DNA of 64,000 bases from Burkholderiales bacterium 70-64. Lineage in GTDB: Bacteria; Pseudomonadota; Gammaproteobacteria; Burkholderiales; Burkholderiaceae_E. The position numbers and the translations under genes are program-made. The DNA is taken from contig MKUQ01000004.1 in assembly GCA_001898645.1 (NCBI GenBank), positions 1 to 64,000 on the forward strand, read 5' to 3'. The notes under the pieces are model-generated. The model had not been told where the DNA came from, did no database searches, and was given only the letters and a program-made list of their open reading frames with translations. How positions within the stretch are numbered: position 1 is the stretch's first letter; the number at the start of each line of letters is the position of its first letter. Below are positions 36,282-43,944 of the stretch, piece after piece.

Positions 36282-37263
36282 CCTCGCCTCCGCCGCCGAG
36301 CGCGATCTGCCCTTCGTCGGCAAGCCTGCGCACGATCTTGAGGATTTCCTTCTGCTCGGCCTCGACCTCGGACAGGCGCACCGGGCCCTTCGATTCGAGG
36401 TCCTCGCGCATGGTCTCGGCGGCGCGCTGGCTCATGTTGCGGAAGACGCGCTCGCGCAGCTCGCCGTCGGCCCCCTTCAGCGCCACGATCAGCGACTCGT
36501 TCTGCACCTCGCGCAGCAGCAGCTGGATCGCGCGGTCGTCGAGGTGGTTGAGGTCTTCGAAGGTGAACATCTGGTCGGCGATGCGCTGGGCGAGGTCGGC
36601 GTCGTGCTCGCGGATCGCATCGAGCACGGCGGTCTCGTTCGAGCCGCCGAAGAAGTTCAGGATCTCGGCGGCCGCCTTGGTCCCGCCGAGCTTCTTGCGC
36701 TTGAGCTTCTCGCCGCCGGCGAGCACCTTCATCAGCACGTCGTTGAGCTCGCGCAGCGCGTTGGGCTGGATGCCGTCGAGCGTCGCGATGCGCACCATCA
36801 CGTCGTGGCGCAGCCGCTCGGTGAGCTGCATCAGCACCGCGGAGGCCTGGTCGCGCTCGAGGTGCACCAGGATGGAGGCGATGATCTGCGGATGCTCGTT
36901 GCGGATCAGCTCGGCCACCGATTGCGGGTCCATCCACTTCAGGCTTTCGATTCCCGATACGTCGCCGCCCTGCAGGATCCGCTCGATCAGCAGCCCGGCC
37001 TTGTCCTCGCCGAGCGCGCGCTGCAGCACCGAGCGGATGTATTCGTCGGTGTCCTCGACGAGCGTGCTGAGATCGCCGGCGTCGGAGTGGAAGCGGTCGA
37101 GCACCGACTGCAGCCGCTCGCGGCTGGTCGTGCGGGTACGCGACATCGCCTCGCCGAGCCGCTGGACCTCCTTCGGCGCCAGGTGCCGGAACACGTCGGC
37201 CGCGGCGTCCTCGCCGAGCGCCATGAGCAGGATCGCGCTGTCGTGGAGCCCCTGTTCGTTCAT
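36268..37263 (-). CDS. fliG: Flagellar motor switch protein FliG
   Basis: A 331-residue rotor protein: N-domain binding FliF (SAILLMALGEDAAADVFRHLAPKEVQRL), middle domain with the EHPQ motif (NEHPQIIASILVHLERDQAS), and C-terminal torque domain (MFTFEDLNHLDDRAIQLLLREV) with charged residues that face MotA. Length and all landmarks are normal. It starts 13 bp after fliF. Confidence 0.96.
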   Translation of the reverse strand: MNEQGLHDSAILLMALGEDAAADVFRHLAPKEVQRLGEAMSRTRTTSRERLQSVLDRFHSDAGDLSTLVEDTDEYIRSVLQRALGEDKAGLLIERILQGGDVSGIESLKWMDPQSVAELIRNEHPQIIASILVHLERDQASAVLMQLTERLRHDVMVRIATLDGIQPNALRELNDVLMKVLAGGEKLKRKKLGGTKAAAEILNFFGGSNETAVLDAIREHDADLAQRIADQMFTFEDLNHLDDRAIQLLLREVQNESLIVALKGADGELRERVFRNMSQRAAETMREDLESKGPVRLSEVEAEQKEILKIVRRLADEGQIALGGGGEDAFV

Positions 37264-37276
37264 CGTTGCGCTTCCT

Positions 37277-38926
37277 TCAGGCGCCCTTGGCCTCGCTGGA
37301 CATCCAGCTGCGCACGACGTTGGCCACGGTGGAGGGATTGTCGCGGGCGATCTTCAGGATGTCCTCGTGCCGCTGGCCGCTGGCCGGCAGCGCCTTCGGC
37401 GCCTGGGTCGGCTCCTGCAGCCGCAGCGGGTCATCGACCTGCGCGGCGAGCGCCGGCTGGCGGCGGACGACGGTCTTCAGGGCCGGCCGGATCAGCGCGA
37501 AGATGACGATCAGGGCGAGCAGCACGAGGCCGAACTGCTTGCCGACGTCGCGGGCGAGCGCGAGATTCTCGGGCTGGCGCCACAGCGGCGTTTCCACTTC
37601 CTTGCGCGGTTCGATCTCGGTGAACGGTGCGTTGACCACGTTGATCGAGTCGCCCCGCTCGCTGCTGAAGCCGATCGCCTCGCGTACCAGCGACTGGATC
37701 TTCTCCAGCTCGGCCGGCGCGAGCGCCGTGCGGGTGACCTTGCCGCCGTCGTCCACCGCGCGATGATGATCGACCACGACCGCCGCGCTCAGCCGCTTGA
37801 TGGTGCCGGTGGCGCTGCGCGTCACGCGCACGGTCTTGTCGACCTCGTAGTTGGTGACCGATTCGCGCCGCACGCCGGCGCCTGCCGCCGCGGCCTCGCC
37901 CGGCGTAGCCGCGTGGGTCGGCTGCGCCGGACCGTTGACCGGCGCGCTGGCCGCCTGCGGCGGCTGGTTCGACAGCGCGCCGGGGATGCCTTGCGCGGCC
38001 GCGGCCTCGCCCGCGGGCGTCTCGACCTTCTGCTGGCTGCGCACGGCCGCCGGCTCGCTGCCCTGGTTCGGGCGGTACTGCTCGGCGGTCGATTCGCTCT
38101 GCGTGAAGTCGACGTCGGCGGTGACCTGCGCGCGCACGTTGCCGGTGCCGACGATGGGCTCGACGATGTCGAGCACGCGCTGCACCATGCTGGCCTCGAT
38201 GCGCCGCACGTAGTTCAGCTGGGAGGCGTCGAGCCCGCTTGCCGGACTCTCGCCGTCGGCCGACAGCAGCGTTCCGTTCTGGTCGATCACGCTGACCTGC
38301 TTGGGAGACAGGTTCGGTACCGACGCGGCGACCAGATGCACGATGCCGGCGACCTGCGCGCGATCGATCTGGCGGCCCGGGTGCAGCGACAGCAGCACCG
38401 ATGCGGACGCCTTGGGCTGTTCGCGCAGGAAGCCGTTCTGCACCGGCAGGGCGAGGTGCACCCGGGCGTTCTGGACCGCGGCGATGGACTGGATCGAGCG
38501 CGCCAGCTCGCCCTCGAGCCCGCGCTGGAAGTTCAGCCGCTCCTGGAACTGCGTGACGCCGAACTTCTGGTTCTCGAGCAGCTCGAACCCGACCGTGCCG
38601 CCGCGCGGCAGCCCCTGGGAGGCCAGCTTCAGCCTCGCGTCGTGCACGCGGTCCTCTGGCACCAGGATCGCCGCGCCGCCCGGCGCGAAGCGATAGGGAA
38701 CGTTCATCTGAGACAGGGCGGCGATGATCGCCCCGCCGTCCTTGTCGGAGGTGTTGGCGTACAGGACGCGGTACTCGGGCTCGCGCGACCACAGCACCGA
38801 TACCGCCAGGATGGCGATCAGCGCGGCGAGGCCGCCCGCGGCCATCCACTTGCGTCCCGGCGGGAGCGCGGCAAGACCGGCGAGCGGGCTCGCGGGCGAC
38901 GGAGAGGTTCCGGCAGTGGCATCCAT
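37277..38926 (-). CDS. fliF: Flagellar MS-ring protein FliF
   Basis: About 549 residues from ATG 38926; the longer frame to 38968 would run into the FlhDC-type box. TM1 near residues 23-42 (AAGGLAALIAILAVSVLW) is followed by YRVLYANTSDKDGGAI and the ring-building motifs. A Pro/Ala-rich insert (NQPPQAASAPVNGPAQPTHA) lies before a second TM (FGLVLLALIVIFALIRPAL), and a cytoplasmic FliG-binding tail ends the chain. Little room is left between the putative promoter and the ATG, so the leader must be very short. Confidence 0.94.
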   Translation of the reverse strand: MDATAGTSPSPASPLAGLAALPPGRKWMAAGGLAALIAILAVSVLWSREPEYRVLYANTSDKDGGAIIAALSQMNVPYRFAPGGAAILVPEDRVHDARLKLASQGLPRGGTVGFELLENQKFGVTQFQERLNFQRGLEGELARSIQSIAAVQNARVHLALPVQNGFLREQPKASASVLLSLHPGRQIDRAQVAGIVHLVAASVPNLSPKQVSVIDQNGTLLSADGESPASGLDASQLNYVRRIEASMVQRVLDIVEPIVGTGNVRAQVTADVDFTQSESTAEQYRPNQGSEPAAVRSQQKVETPAGEAAAAQGIPGALSNQPPQAASAPVNGPAQPTHAATPGEAAAAGAGVRRESVTNYEVDKTVRVTRSATGTIKRLSAAVVVDHHRAVDDGGKVTRTALAPAELEKIQSLVREAIGFSSERGDSINVVNAPFTEIEPRKEVETPLWRQPENLALARDVGKQFGLVLLALIVIFALIRPALKTVVRRQPALAAQVDDPLRLQEPTQAPKALPASGQRHEDILKIARDNPSTVANVVRSWMSSEAKGA

Positions 38927-38966
38927 GCGGCGCAGTATCGGTGATGCGCCCCGGTGCGAATCGGAC

Positions 38967-38993
38967 AAATAGCGGGCGTCGATGCCGCTATTT
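38967..38993. promoter_or_regulatory. FlhD4C2-type binding box between divergent fliF and fliE
   Basis: AAATAGCG at 38967-38974, 11 bases, CGCTATTT at 38986-38993: two half-sites of the enterobacterial FlhDC consensus (AAATARCG, spacing 10-12, inverted copy), both exact; the 9-bp arms AAATAGCGG/CCGCTATTT are fully symmetric. The site lies between two class II genes, and flhD/flhC are encoded in the same window. It probably activates fliE and the fliFGHIJK operon together. Confidence 0.8.
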
Positions 38994-39059
38994 CACGCAC
39001 CCTCCGGCGCCATTCGGGCGAGGATCGGCCTGCCGCGATGCGGCGGCAAGGAGCAGACG

Positions 39060-39398
39060 ATGGACGTACGCTTTCCGGGGTTCGGACAGTTTCCAGCGGC
39101 TGGTTCCGCGGGTGCGGCCGGCGCGCTCGCGCGGCCCGGTTCCGGTCAGGGCGTCGGACCGGTCGCCGAGGGCGGGGGCAGTTTCTCCGGCGCGCTGAAG
39201 GATGCGCTGCAGGGCGTGAGCCAGTTGCAGAACGAGAGCGCCGAGCTGCAGCGCAAGTTCCAGTTCGGCACCGAAGGCGTGAGCCTGGAGCAGACCATGG
39301 TCGCCATGCAGCGCTCGCAGGTGGCGTTCCAGGCGGCGCTGACGGTGCGCAACCGGCTCGTCTCCGCCTATACCGACATCATGAACATGCAGGTGTAG
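39060..39398 (+). CDS. fliE: Flagellar hook-basal body protein FliE
   Basis: A 112-residue rod-MS-ring adaptor from ATG 39060 with AAGGAG at the proper distance. Conserved C-terminal part: FSGALKDALQGVSQLQNESAEL, TEGVSLEQTMVAMQRSQVAFQAALTVRNRLVSAYTDIMNMQV. It stands alone on the plus strand, divergent from fliF, and its end overlaps the convergent YcgR-like gene by 20 bp. Confidence 0.95.
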   Translation: MDVRFPGFGQFPAAGSAGAAGALARPGSGQGVGPVAEGGGSFSGALKDALQGVSQLQNESAELQRKFQFGTEGVSLEQTMVAMQRSQVAFQAALTVRNRLVSAYTDIMNMQV

Positions 39399-40194
39399 TC
39401 CCCGCGGCTGCCCCGCCGTTGGCGCCGCGCAGCCTCTTCTCGATGTCGATCACGTAGACCTGGATGCGGCGCAGGACCTCGGAGGGCATCGCCTGGAAGG
39501 CGAATGCGACCCGCCTCGCGTCGTCGTGCGCCGGATCCGGGTAGACGCCGCGCACGACCAGCTCGCACGGGATGGGCGGGACCACGGCCGTCTCGATGCG
39601 GCTGTGCCGCCAGATCCTTCCCGGCGCAGGGACCGCCGAGCCCGGCAGCAGGAGGACAGCCAGGCCGCCGGCGCTGAGGTCGACGAGCGGGTGGCGCAGC
39701 TCCCGGCCGACGCCGACATGCTGCACACAATGGGCGTCGTCCTCGGGGGGCGGAGACACGCGGAAGGCCTCGCGGCGCTGCAGCCGGTAGAGCTCGGCGG
39801 GCAGCGGCGCCTGCAGCCTGGTCACCGTCGCGGCGGCGGCACCGGCCGCCGCCGGAAGCGGCGCCTCGTCGGTCGACGACAGTCGCTCGAGCCGGAACTG
39901 CGTCTTCACGCTGCCCGGAAACGCGACGCCGATCGCGAAGCTGGCCCGGCGCAGCGCGGCGGCGCTTCGCGGCTGGCCCGTCGCGTCGAGCTCGATGCCC
40001 TCGGGCCCCACGTGCACGATGTGCGTGACGAGCGCGTCATCGATGTGTCCTTCGGGGTAGAGCGTGACCAGGGCGCGCCGCGCCATCAGCTCGCGCAGCA
40101 CCGCGCGAACCGCGAACTCGCCTTCGATGCGGAATTCTGGCCTCAGCGCGTCGGGCGCGTCCGGGCCGATCGGGGAGGCAGCGGCGTTCGACAT
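39379..40194 (-). CDS. YcgR-like flagellar brake protein (PilZ)
   Basis: A 271-residue c-di-GMP receptor. The N-terminal half is a YcgR-type beta domain (RAVLRELMARRALVTLYPEGHIDDALVTHIV); the C-terminal half is a PilZ domain with the RxxxR-type signature in YRLQRREAFRVSPP and D-x-S-x-x-G in LVDLSAGGLAV. When c-di-GMP is high such proteins act on the rotor/stator and slow or stop rotation. It is the third gene behind fliS and fliT and so probably shares their sigma-28-type promoter, made when filaments are built. This links the local GGDEF/EAL proteins to the motor. Confidence 0.9.
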   Translation of the reverse strand: MSNAAASPIGPDAPDALRPEFRIEGEFAVRAVLRELMARRALVTLYPEGHIDDALVTHIVHVGPEGIELDATGQPRSAAALRRASFAIGVAFPGSVKTQFRLERLSSTDEAPLPAAAGAAAATVTRLQAPLPAELYRLQRREAFRVSPPPEDDAHCVQHVGVGRELRHPLVDLSAGGLAVLLLPGSAVPAPGRIWRHSRIETAVVPPIPCELVVRGVYPDPAHDDARRVAFAFQAMPSEVLRRIQVYVIDIEKRLRGANGGAAAGTTPACS

Positions 40195-40240
40195 GTCGGG
40201 CTGTGGGAGCGCCGGATCATTTCCCGTCGCCGCAGCCGTG

Positions 40241-40636
40241 TCAAGCAGAGCGCGGGGCGGAGCCGTCGTGCGGGGCAGCGCCGTCGCCCGGCGCGGTGCC
40301 GAACATCGCGTCGAGCCAGCCGTTGGTCGGGTCGGCCAGCCGGCGCAGCTCGCCGTCGAGGACGACCAGGCGCTTCATGATCTGCAGCCGTTCCATCTGC
40401 TGCCCGGGGTCGAGCGCCTCGGGTCCGCCCGCGCGCGCCACGCCGTCGGCGAGCGAGCGGATCGTCGTTCCGAGGTCGCCGACGCGCGTCCAGTCTCCGG
40501 CGCGCCCCGCCGCGAGCATCTCGGAGGCGACGCACTCGATCTCGCGGTAGCGCTCGATCAGCGGCATCCGGGGCATCGCGCGCCGGGGACGGCGGGGTGT
40601 CGCGCGCCTGGCCATCCGACGGCGCATGCCGGTCAC
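40241..40636 (-). CDS. fliT: Flagellar chaperone FliT
   Basis: A helical chaperone for FliD, up to 131 residues from GTG 40636 (GTGA overlap with fliS). The recognisable part starts at MPLIERYREIECVASEMLAAGRAGDW (ATG 40567) and includes LQIMKRLVVLDGELRRLADPTNGWLDAMFG. The first 20 residues of the long form are almost all Arg/Pro/Met and may not be translated, in which case ATG 40576 or 40567 is the start. Assigned by position after fliS, length and helix pattern. Confidence 0.78.
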   Translation of the reverse strand: MTGMRRRMARRATPRRPRRAMPRMPLIERYREIECVASEMLAAGRAGDWTRVGDLGTTIRSLADGVARAGGPEALDPGQQMERLQIMKRLVVLDGELRRLADPTNGWLDAMFGTAPGDGAAPHDGSAPRSA

Positions 40637-41109
40637 GCCGCCGCAGGCGCGGCGGCGCGCGCGGGGGGCGAGGCAGGGGCGGACGACGGAGCCTGCGAGG
40701 CGTGCACCTCGTCGGCGATGCCCTTCCAGGCTTCGCGCAGCTGGTCGAGCATGCGGCTCACCTCGGCGTACTTCGCGTCGTCGTTCGAGAGGTTGGCGTC
40801 GAGCAGCCGGTGCGTCATGTACTCGTAGAGCGCTTTCAGGTTAGCCGCCAGCTCGCCGCCGCGTGGATCGAGCGAGGCCTTGAGCCCCTCGTCGAGGATG
40901 CGTACCGCGCGGCCGGTTGCTTCGCCCTTGGCGGGCGTGCGGCCCTCGCGCAGCGCATGGCGCGCCTGGCCGAGCGCGGTGGCAGCGCCGTCGAAGAGCA
41001 TCTCGATGAGCCGGTGCGGATCGGCCTGCGCCACGGAGGTTTCCAATTCGAGGTTGCGGTACGAGGAAGCGAAAACGGAGGAAGCGGAACTGCGGGGCGG
41101 GGCGAACAT
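40633..41109 (-). CDS. fliS: Flagellin chaperone FliS
   Basis: A 158-residue four-helix chaperone that binds the C-terminus of flagellin before export. Family motifs: VFASSYRNLELETSVAQADPHRLIEMLFDGA near residues 12-42 and LKALYEYMTHRLLDANLSND near 90-110. The last 25 residues are an Ala/Pro-rich tail. A sigma-28-type promoter lies 34-60 bp upstream. Confidence 0.95.
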   Translation of the reverse strand: MFAPPRSSASSVFASSYRNLELETSVAQADPHRLIEMLFDGAATALGQARHALREGRTPAKGEATGRAVRILDEGLKASLDPRGGELAANLKALYEYMTHRLLDANLSNDDAKYAEVSRMLDQLREAWKGIADEVHASQAPSSAPASPPARAAAPAAA

Positions 41110-41142
41110 GCGGCGGCGTCCTTGCGATGACCGATGCTCCGG

Positions 41143-41169
41143 TTATCGGCCGCTCGCCGCCCGTCTTGA
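41143..41169 (-). promoter_or_regulatory. Probable FliA (sigma-28) promoter of fliS-fliT-ycgR
   Basis: On the minus strand: TCAAGACG, 11 bases, GCCGATAA (exact -10 consensus). It lies in the 110-bp gap between fliD and fliS, 34 bp from the fliS ATG. Confidence 0.65.
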
Positions 41170-41219
41170 CGCGGCGTAGCGGCCCGGGCCGTCGACGGTG
41201 TCGGCCCGCCTCGGCCCTG

Positions 41220-42632
41220 CTAGCTGCTGCTGTTCAGCAGCCCGTCGAGGCTGGCCATGGAGCTGCTGATGGTCGACAGGTTCGCGTCGAGCGCGCTGTA
41301 CTGGCGCGTCAGGCGCTGCTGGATATCATCGAGCCGCCTCTGCAGCCGCTCCTGCTGCTGCTCGGCGCTGCGCTGGCGGGCCTGCAGCGAGTCCGTCGCC
41401 ACTGACACGGTGCCGGTGCCGTCGAGCAGGTTGCCGATGCCCTTGACCAGCCGCTGGGCCAGGCCGCCTTCCTCGGGCGTCGCGCCGACGGCCGCGAAGA
41501 ACGACTGCAGCTTGTCGGGAGATGCCAGCGCCGCGGTGATCTTCGACTCGTTGACTGCCAGCGACCCGTCGCGCTGCAGCTCGATGCCGATCGCGTTCAG
41601 GCTGTTGAGCGGCCCGTCGCCGATCGTCGTGCGCAGCAGCTCGCGCATCTGCTGCTGCACGCGCACGGCGTTCTGGTTGCCCTGCAGCGGGCCGGCCGTC
41701 TTCGTCGCGGGATCGTAGCGCGTCTGGTCGGCGATCAGCTTGTTCAGGTCGTTGTAGGCCTTGACGAAGGCGTCGAGCGAGCCGCGCATCGCCTTCGCAT
41801 CGCTCGCCACGCCGATATCGATCGGCACGGTCGTTTCGTGCTTGAGCTCCAGCGTCACGTTCTCGATCACGCCCTCGAGGCGGTTGCCGGCGGCGGCGAC
41901 GGTCAGGCCGTTGACCTTCACCGAGGCGTCGCTCGCCGTCTGCGTGCGCTGCATGCCGGTGCCCGAGACGGGATCGTAGGCAAGCGCGGACAGGCCGTTC
42001 GTATCGGTGGAGTTGCCGTCGTCGTCGTCCACGGCCACCGCGAATGCCTGCGCGGCGCCGGTGTCCGTGCTGCGCAGCATCAGGCGCTGGCCGGTGCCGT
42101 CGGCGACGAGCGTGGCCGTGACCCCGGCGCCCGCTGCGTTGATCGCGTCGCGCACCTGGGCGAGCGTCGAGCCGGCGGCGATCGTGATCGACGCCTCCGG
42201 GCGATCGGGGTCGGGCGTGAAGCCCGTGCCGCCGGCGCCGGTCGATCCGAGCTGGATGCGCAGGGTACCGGAGCCGACGGCCGTGTCGGCCGAGGCGTAG
42301 GCGCTGCTCGCCAGCGTCTGCCGGCTGGCGAGCGAGAGCACCTCGATCGAGTACGAACCGGTGACCGCGCCGCTGCTCGCGGTGGCCTTCACGTAGCTCT
42401 CGTCGCTGCTCGTGGCGCTGGCCGCCTTCCAGGTCTCGCCGCGGGTGAGCGTGCGTGCGGCATCCTGCAGCGAGGACAGGGCCGACTGGATCTTGCCCCA
42501 GGACGAGATCTGGGTCTGGATGCCCGAGAGCGTGCTCTGGATCGTTTGCAGCGGCCGCTGCTCGATCTGCATCAGTTGGGAGACGATGCTGGCGACGTCG
42601 ATGTTGGACGACGTGCTGCTGATGGTGGTCAT
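41220..42632 (-). CDS. fliD: Flagellar filament capping protein FliD
   Basis: A 470-residue cap protein. Conserved N-terminus (NIDVASIVSQLMQIEQRPLQTIQ) and C-terminus (RLTRQYSALDANLSTISSSMASLDGLL), with FliD_C features such as SLDAFVKAYNDLNKLIADQTRYDP and NALGIELQRDGSLAVNESK-like text (here LNAIGIELQRDG). Secreted, it folds flagellin subunits at the filament tip. Separated from fliC by a strong inverted repeat. Confidence 0.95.
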   Translation of the reverse strand: MTTISSTSSNIDVASIVSQLMQIEQRPLQTIQSTLSGIQTQISSWGKIQSALSSLQDAARTLTRGETWKAASATSSDESYVKATASSGAVTGSYSIEVLSLASRQTLASSAYASADTAVGSGTLRIQLGSTGAGGTGFTPDPDRPEASITIAAGSTLAQVRDAINAAGAGVTATLVADGTGQRLMLRSTDTGAAQAFAVAVDDDDGNSTDTNGLSALAYDPVSGTGMQRTQTASDASVKVNGLTVAAAGNRLEGVIENVTLELKHETTVPIDIGVASDAKAMRGSLDAFVKAYNDLNKLIADQTRYDPATKTAGPLQGNQNAVRVQQQMRELLRTTIGDGPLNSLNAIGIELQRDGSLAVNESKITAALASPDKLQSFFAAVGATPEEGGLAQRLVKGIGNLLDGTGTVSVATDSLQARQRSAEQQQERLQRRLDDIQQRLTRQYSALDANLSTISSSMASLDGLLNSSS

Positions 42633-42749
42633 GAGGGCAACTCCTGCATGCGCGACGAGACGATCGGGCTCGCCTGGGGCAGCTTGCCCGCGCTCGCCGA
42701 TACCGGGTGACTGTACCGGCTCCGGACGGCGGCGAACGACCGATCAACG

Positions 42750-42785
42750 GCAAACGGCCGGCGCTTATCGGCGCCGGCCGTTTGC
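42750..42785 (-). terminator. Long hairpin between fliC and fliD
   Basis: A perfect 15-bp stem (42750-42764 with 42771-42785) and a 6-base loop TTATCG, 60 bp after the fliC stop. There is no clear T-run after it on the minus strand, so it may act as a stable mRNA 3' end as much as an intrinsic terminator. Its loop and right arm contain a minus-strand GCCGATAA. Confidence 0.7.
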
Positions 42786-42790
42786 GTTCA
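42765..42790 (-). promoter_or_regulatory. Possible FliA (sigma-28) promoter of fliD embedded in the fliC hairpin
   Basis: A perfect minus-strand GCCGATAA (forward TTATCGGC, 42765-42772) with TGAA 14 bases upstream. The -35 is weak. The -10 lies in the loop and first stem bases of the hairpin behind fliC, about 130 bp ahead of fliD. Confidence 0.4.
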
Positions 42791-42844
42791 GCCGGGGACG
42801 CGGGGCGGCGGGTGCCGAGGCATCGTCCGTCCCCGCCCCTTGCC

Positions 42845-43675
42845 TCAGCGCAGCAGCGTCAGGACGTTCTGCGGCACCGCGTTGGCCTGCGACAGCATCG
42901 CCATGCCGGCCTGCTGCAGCACCTGGGCGCGCGACAGGTTCGCGGTTTCGGCCGCGAAGTCGGTGTCCATGATGCGGCCGCGCGCGGCTGCCTGGTTCTC
43001 GACGGCAACCTGCAGGTTGGCGATCACCGATTCGAAGCGGTTCTGCGCGGCGCCGTAGGTGGCGCGCTCCTTGGTGACCTCGGTGAGCGCCTTGTCGATC
43101 TGGTCGAGTGCCGCGTTCGCATTGGTGGCGTCGGTTCCGTCGATCTTGAGCGTGCCCACTGCCGACTTCGCGGTCTCCGAGGTCGCGGCCGTGATGTCCG
43201 CCCCGACGATCTGGATCGTCTCGCCCTTGTTGGCGCCCACCTGGAACGTCTGGCTGCCGCCCTTGAGCACCTGGGTCGAGTTGAACTTGGTGTCGGTGCC
43301 CAGGCGGGTGATTTCTTCCTGCAGTTGCTGGAATTCCGCCTGGAGGTTGTCCCGGTCGCTGCTCTGGTTGGTACCGTTGGCGGACTGGACGGCGAGTTCG
43401 CGCATGCGCTGCAGCGCGTCGCCGATCTTGCCGAGCGCGCTTTCGGCGGTCTGCGCCAGCGAGATCGCGTCGTTGGAGTTGCGGATCGCGACGTTCATGC
43501 CGCGCACCTGCGTGTTCATCCGGTCGGCGATCGCCAGGCCGGCAGCGTCGTCCTTCGCGCTGTTCACGCGCAGCCCCGACGAGAGCCGCTGGATCGCGGT
43601 GGCGAGCGCGCTCTGCGTGCTTCCGAGGTTGCGCTGCGCGGTGAGCGAAATCATGTTCGTGTTGATCTGGGCCAT
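42845..43675 (-). CDS. fliC: Flagellin FliC (short form)
   Basis: A 276-residue flagellin from ATG 43675 behind AGGAG. The conserved D0/D1 helices are complete: AQINTNMISLTAQRNLGSTQ, LSSGLRVNSAKDDAAGLAIA and QRMRELAVQSANGTN at the N-terminal side, and MDTDFAAETANLSRAQVLQQ to the C-terminal NVLTLLR. The surface-exposed middle is only about 60-70 residues (KGGSQTFQVGANKGETIQIV...), so D2/D3 domains are largely missing. It is rich in Ser/Thr, possible O-glycosylation sites. Secreted through the export gate with FliS. Confidence 0.96.
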   Translation of the reverse strand: MAQINTNMISLTAQRNLGSTQSALATAIQRLSSGLRVNSAKDDAAGLAIADRMNTQVRGMNVAIRNSNDAISLAQTAESALGKIGDALQRMRELAVQSANGTNQSSDRDNLQAEFQQLQEEITRLGTDTKFNSTQVLKGGSQTFQVGANKGETIQIVGADITAATSETAKSAVGTLKIDGTDATNANAALDQIDKALTEVTKERATYGAAQNRFESVIANLQVAVENQAAARGRIMDTDFAAETANLSRAQVLQQAGMAMLSQANAVPQNVLTLLR

Positions 43676-43771
43676 TTTGCCGAACTCCTGCCTTTGTCCT
43701 GAGGTCTCTTGGCTTGAATCGGCGGGGTTTCGACCTCGCCGGACTGTGGGGATCATTCCCCGGTCCCTGCG

Positions 43772-43798
43772 TTATCGGCGCGGTCTTTGCGGGCTTTA
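43772..43798 (-). promoter_or_regulatory. FliA (sigma-28) promoter of fliC
   Basis: Minus strand: TAAAGCCC, 11 bases, GCCGATAA. The -10 is the exact consensus and the -35 core TAAAG is exact, with the canonical spacing. About 97 bp from the fliC ATG, leaving a leader of about 90 bases. The best sigma-28 site in the window. Confidence 0.85.
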
Positions 43799-43944
43799 GC
43801 ACGGTCATTCCGGCGCCCGAGCGCCCGAACAGGCCGGTCGAAAGGCGTCTTTTCGAGGCTCTGCGTTCGGCGATACCCAGAACAATCGTGCCGAACCGCA
43901 CACCGCGCGTGGCGTCGTGCGCGCCGACGGAGGGCAGGATAGAG

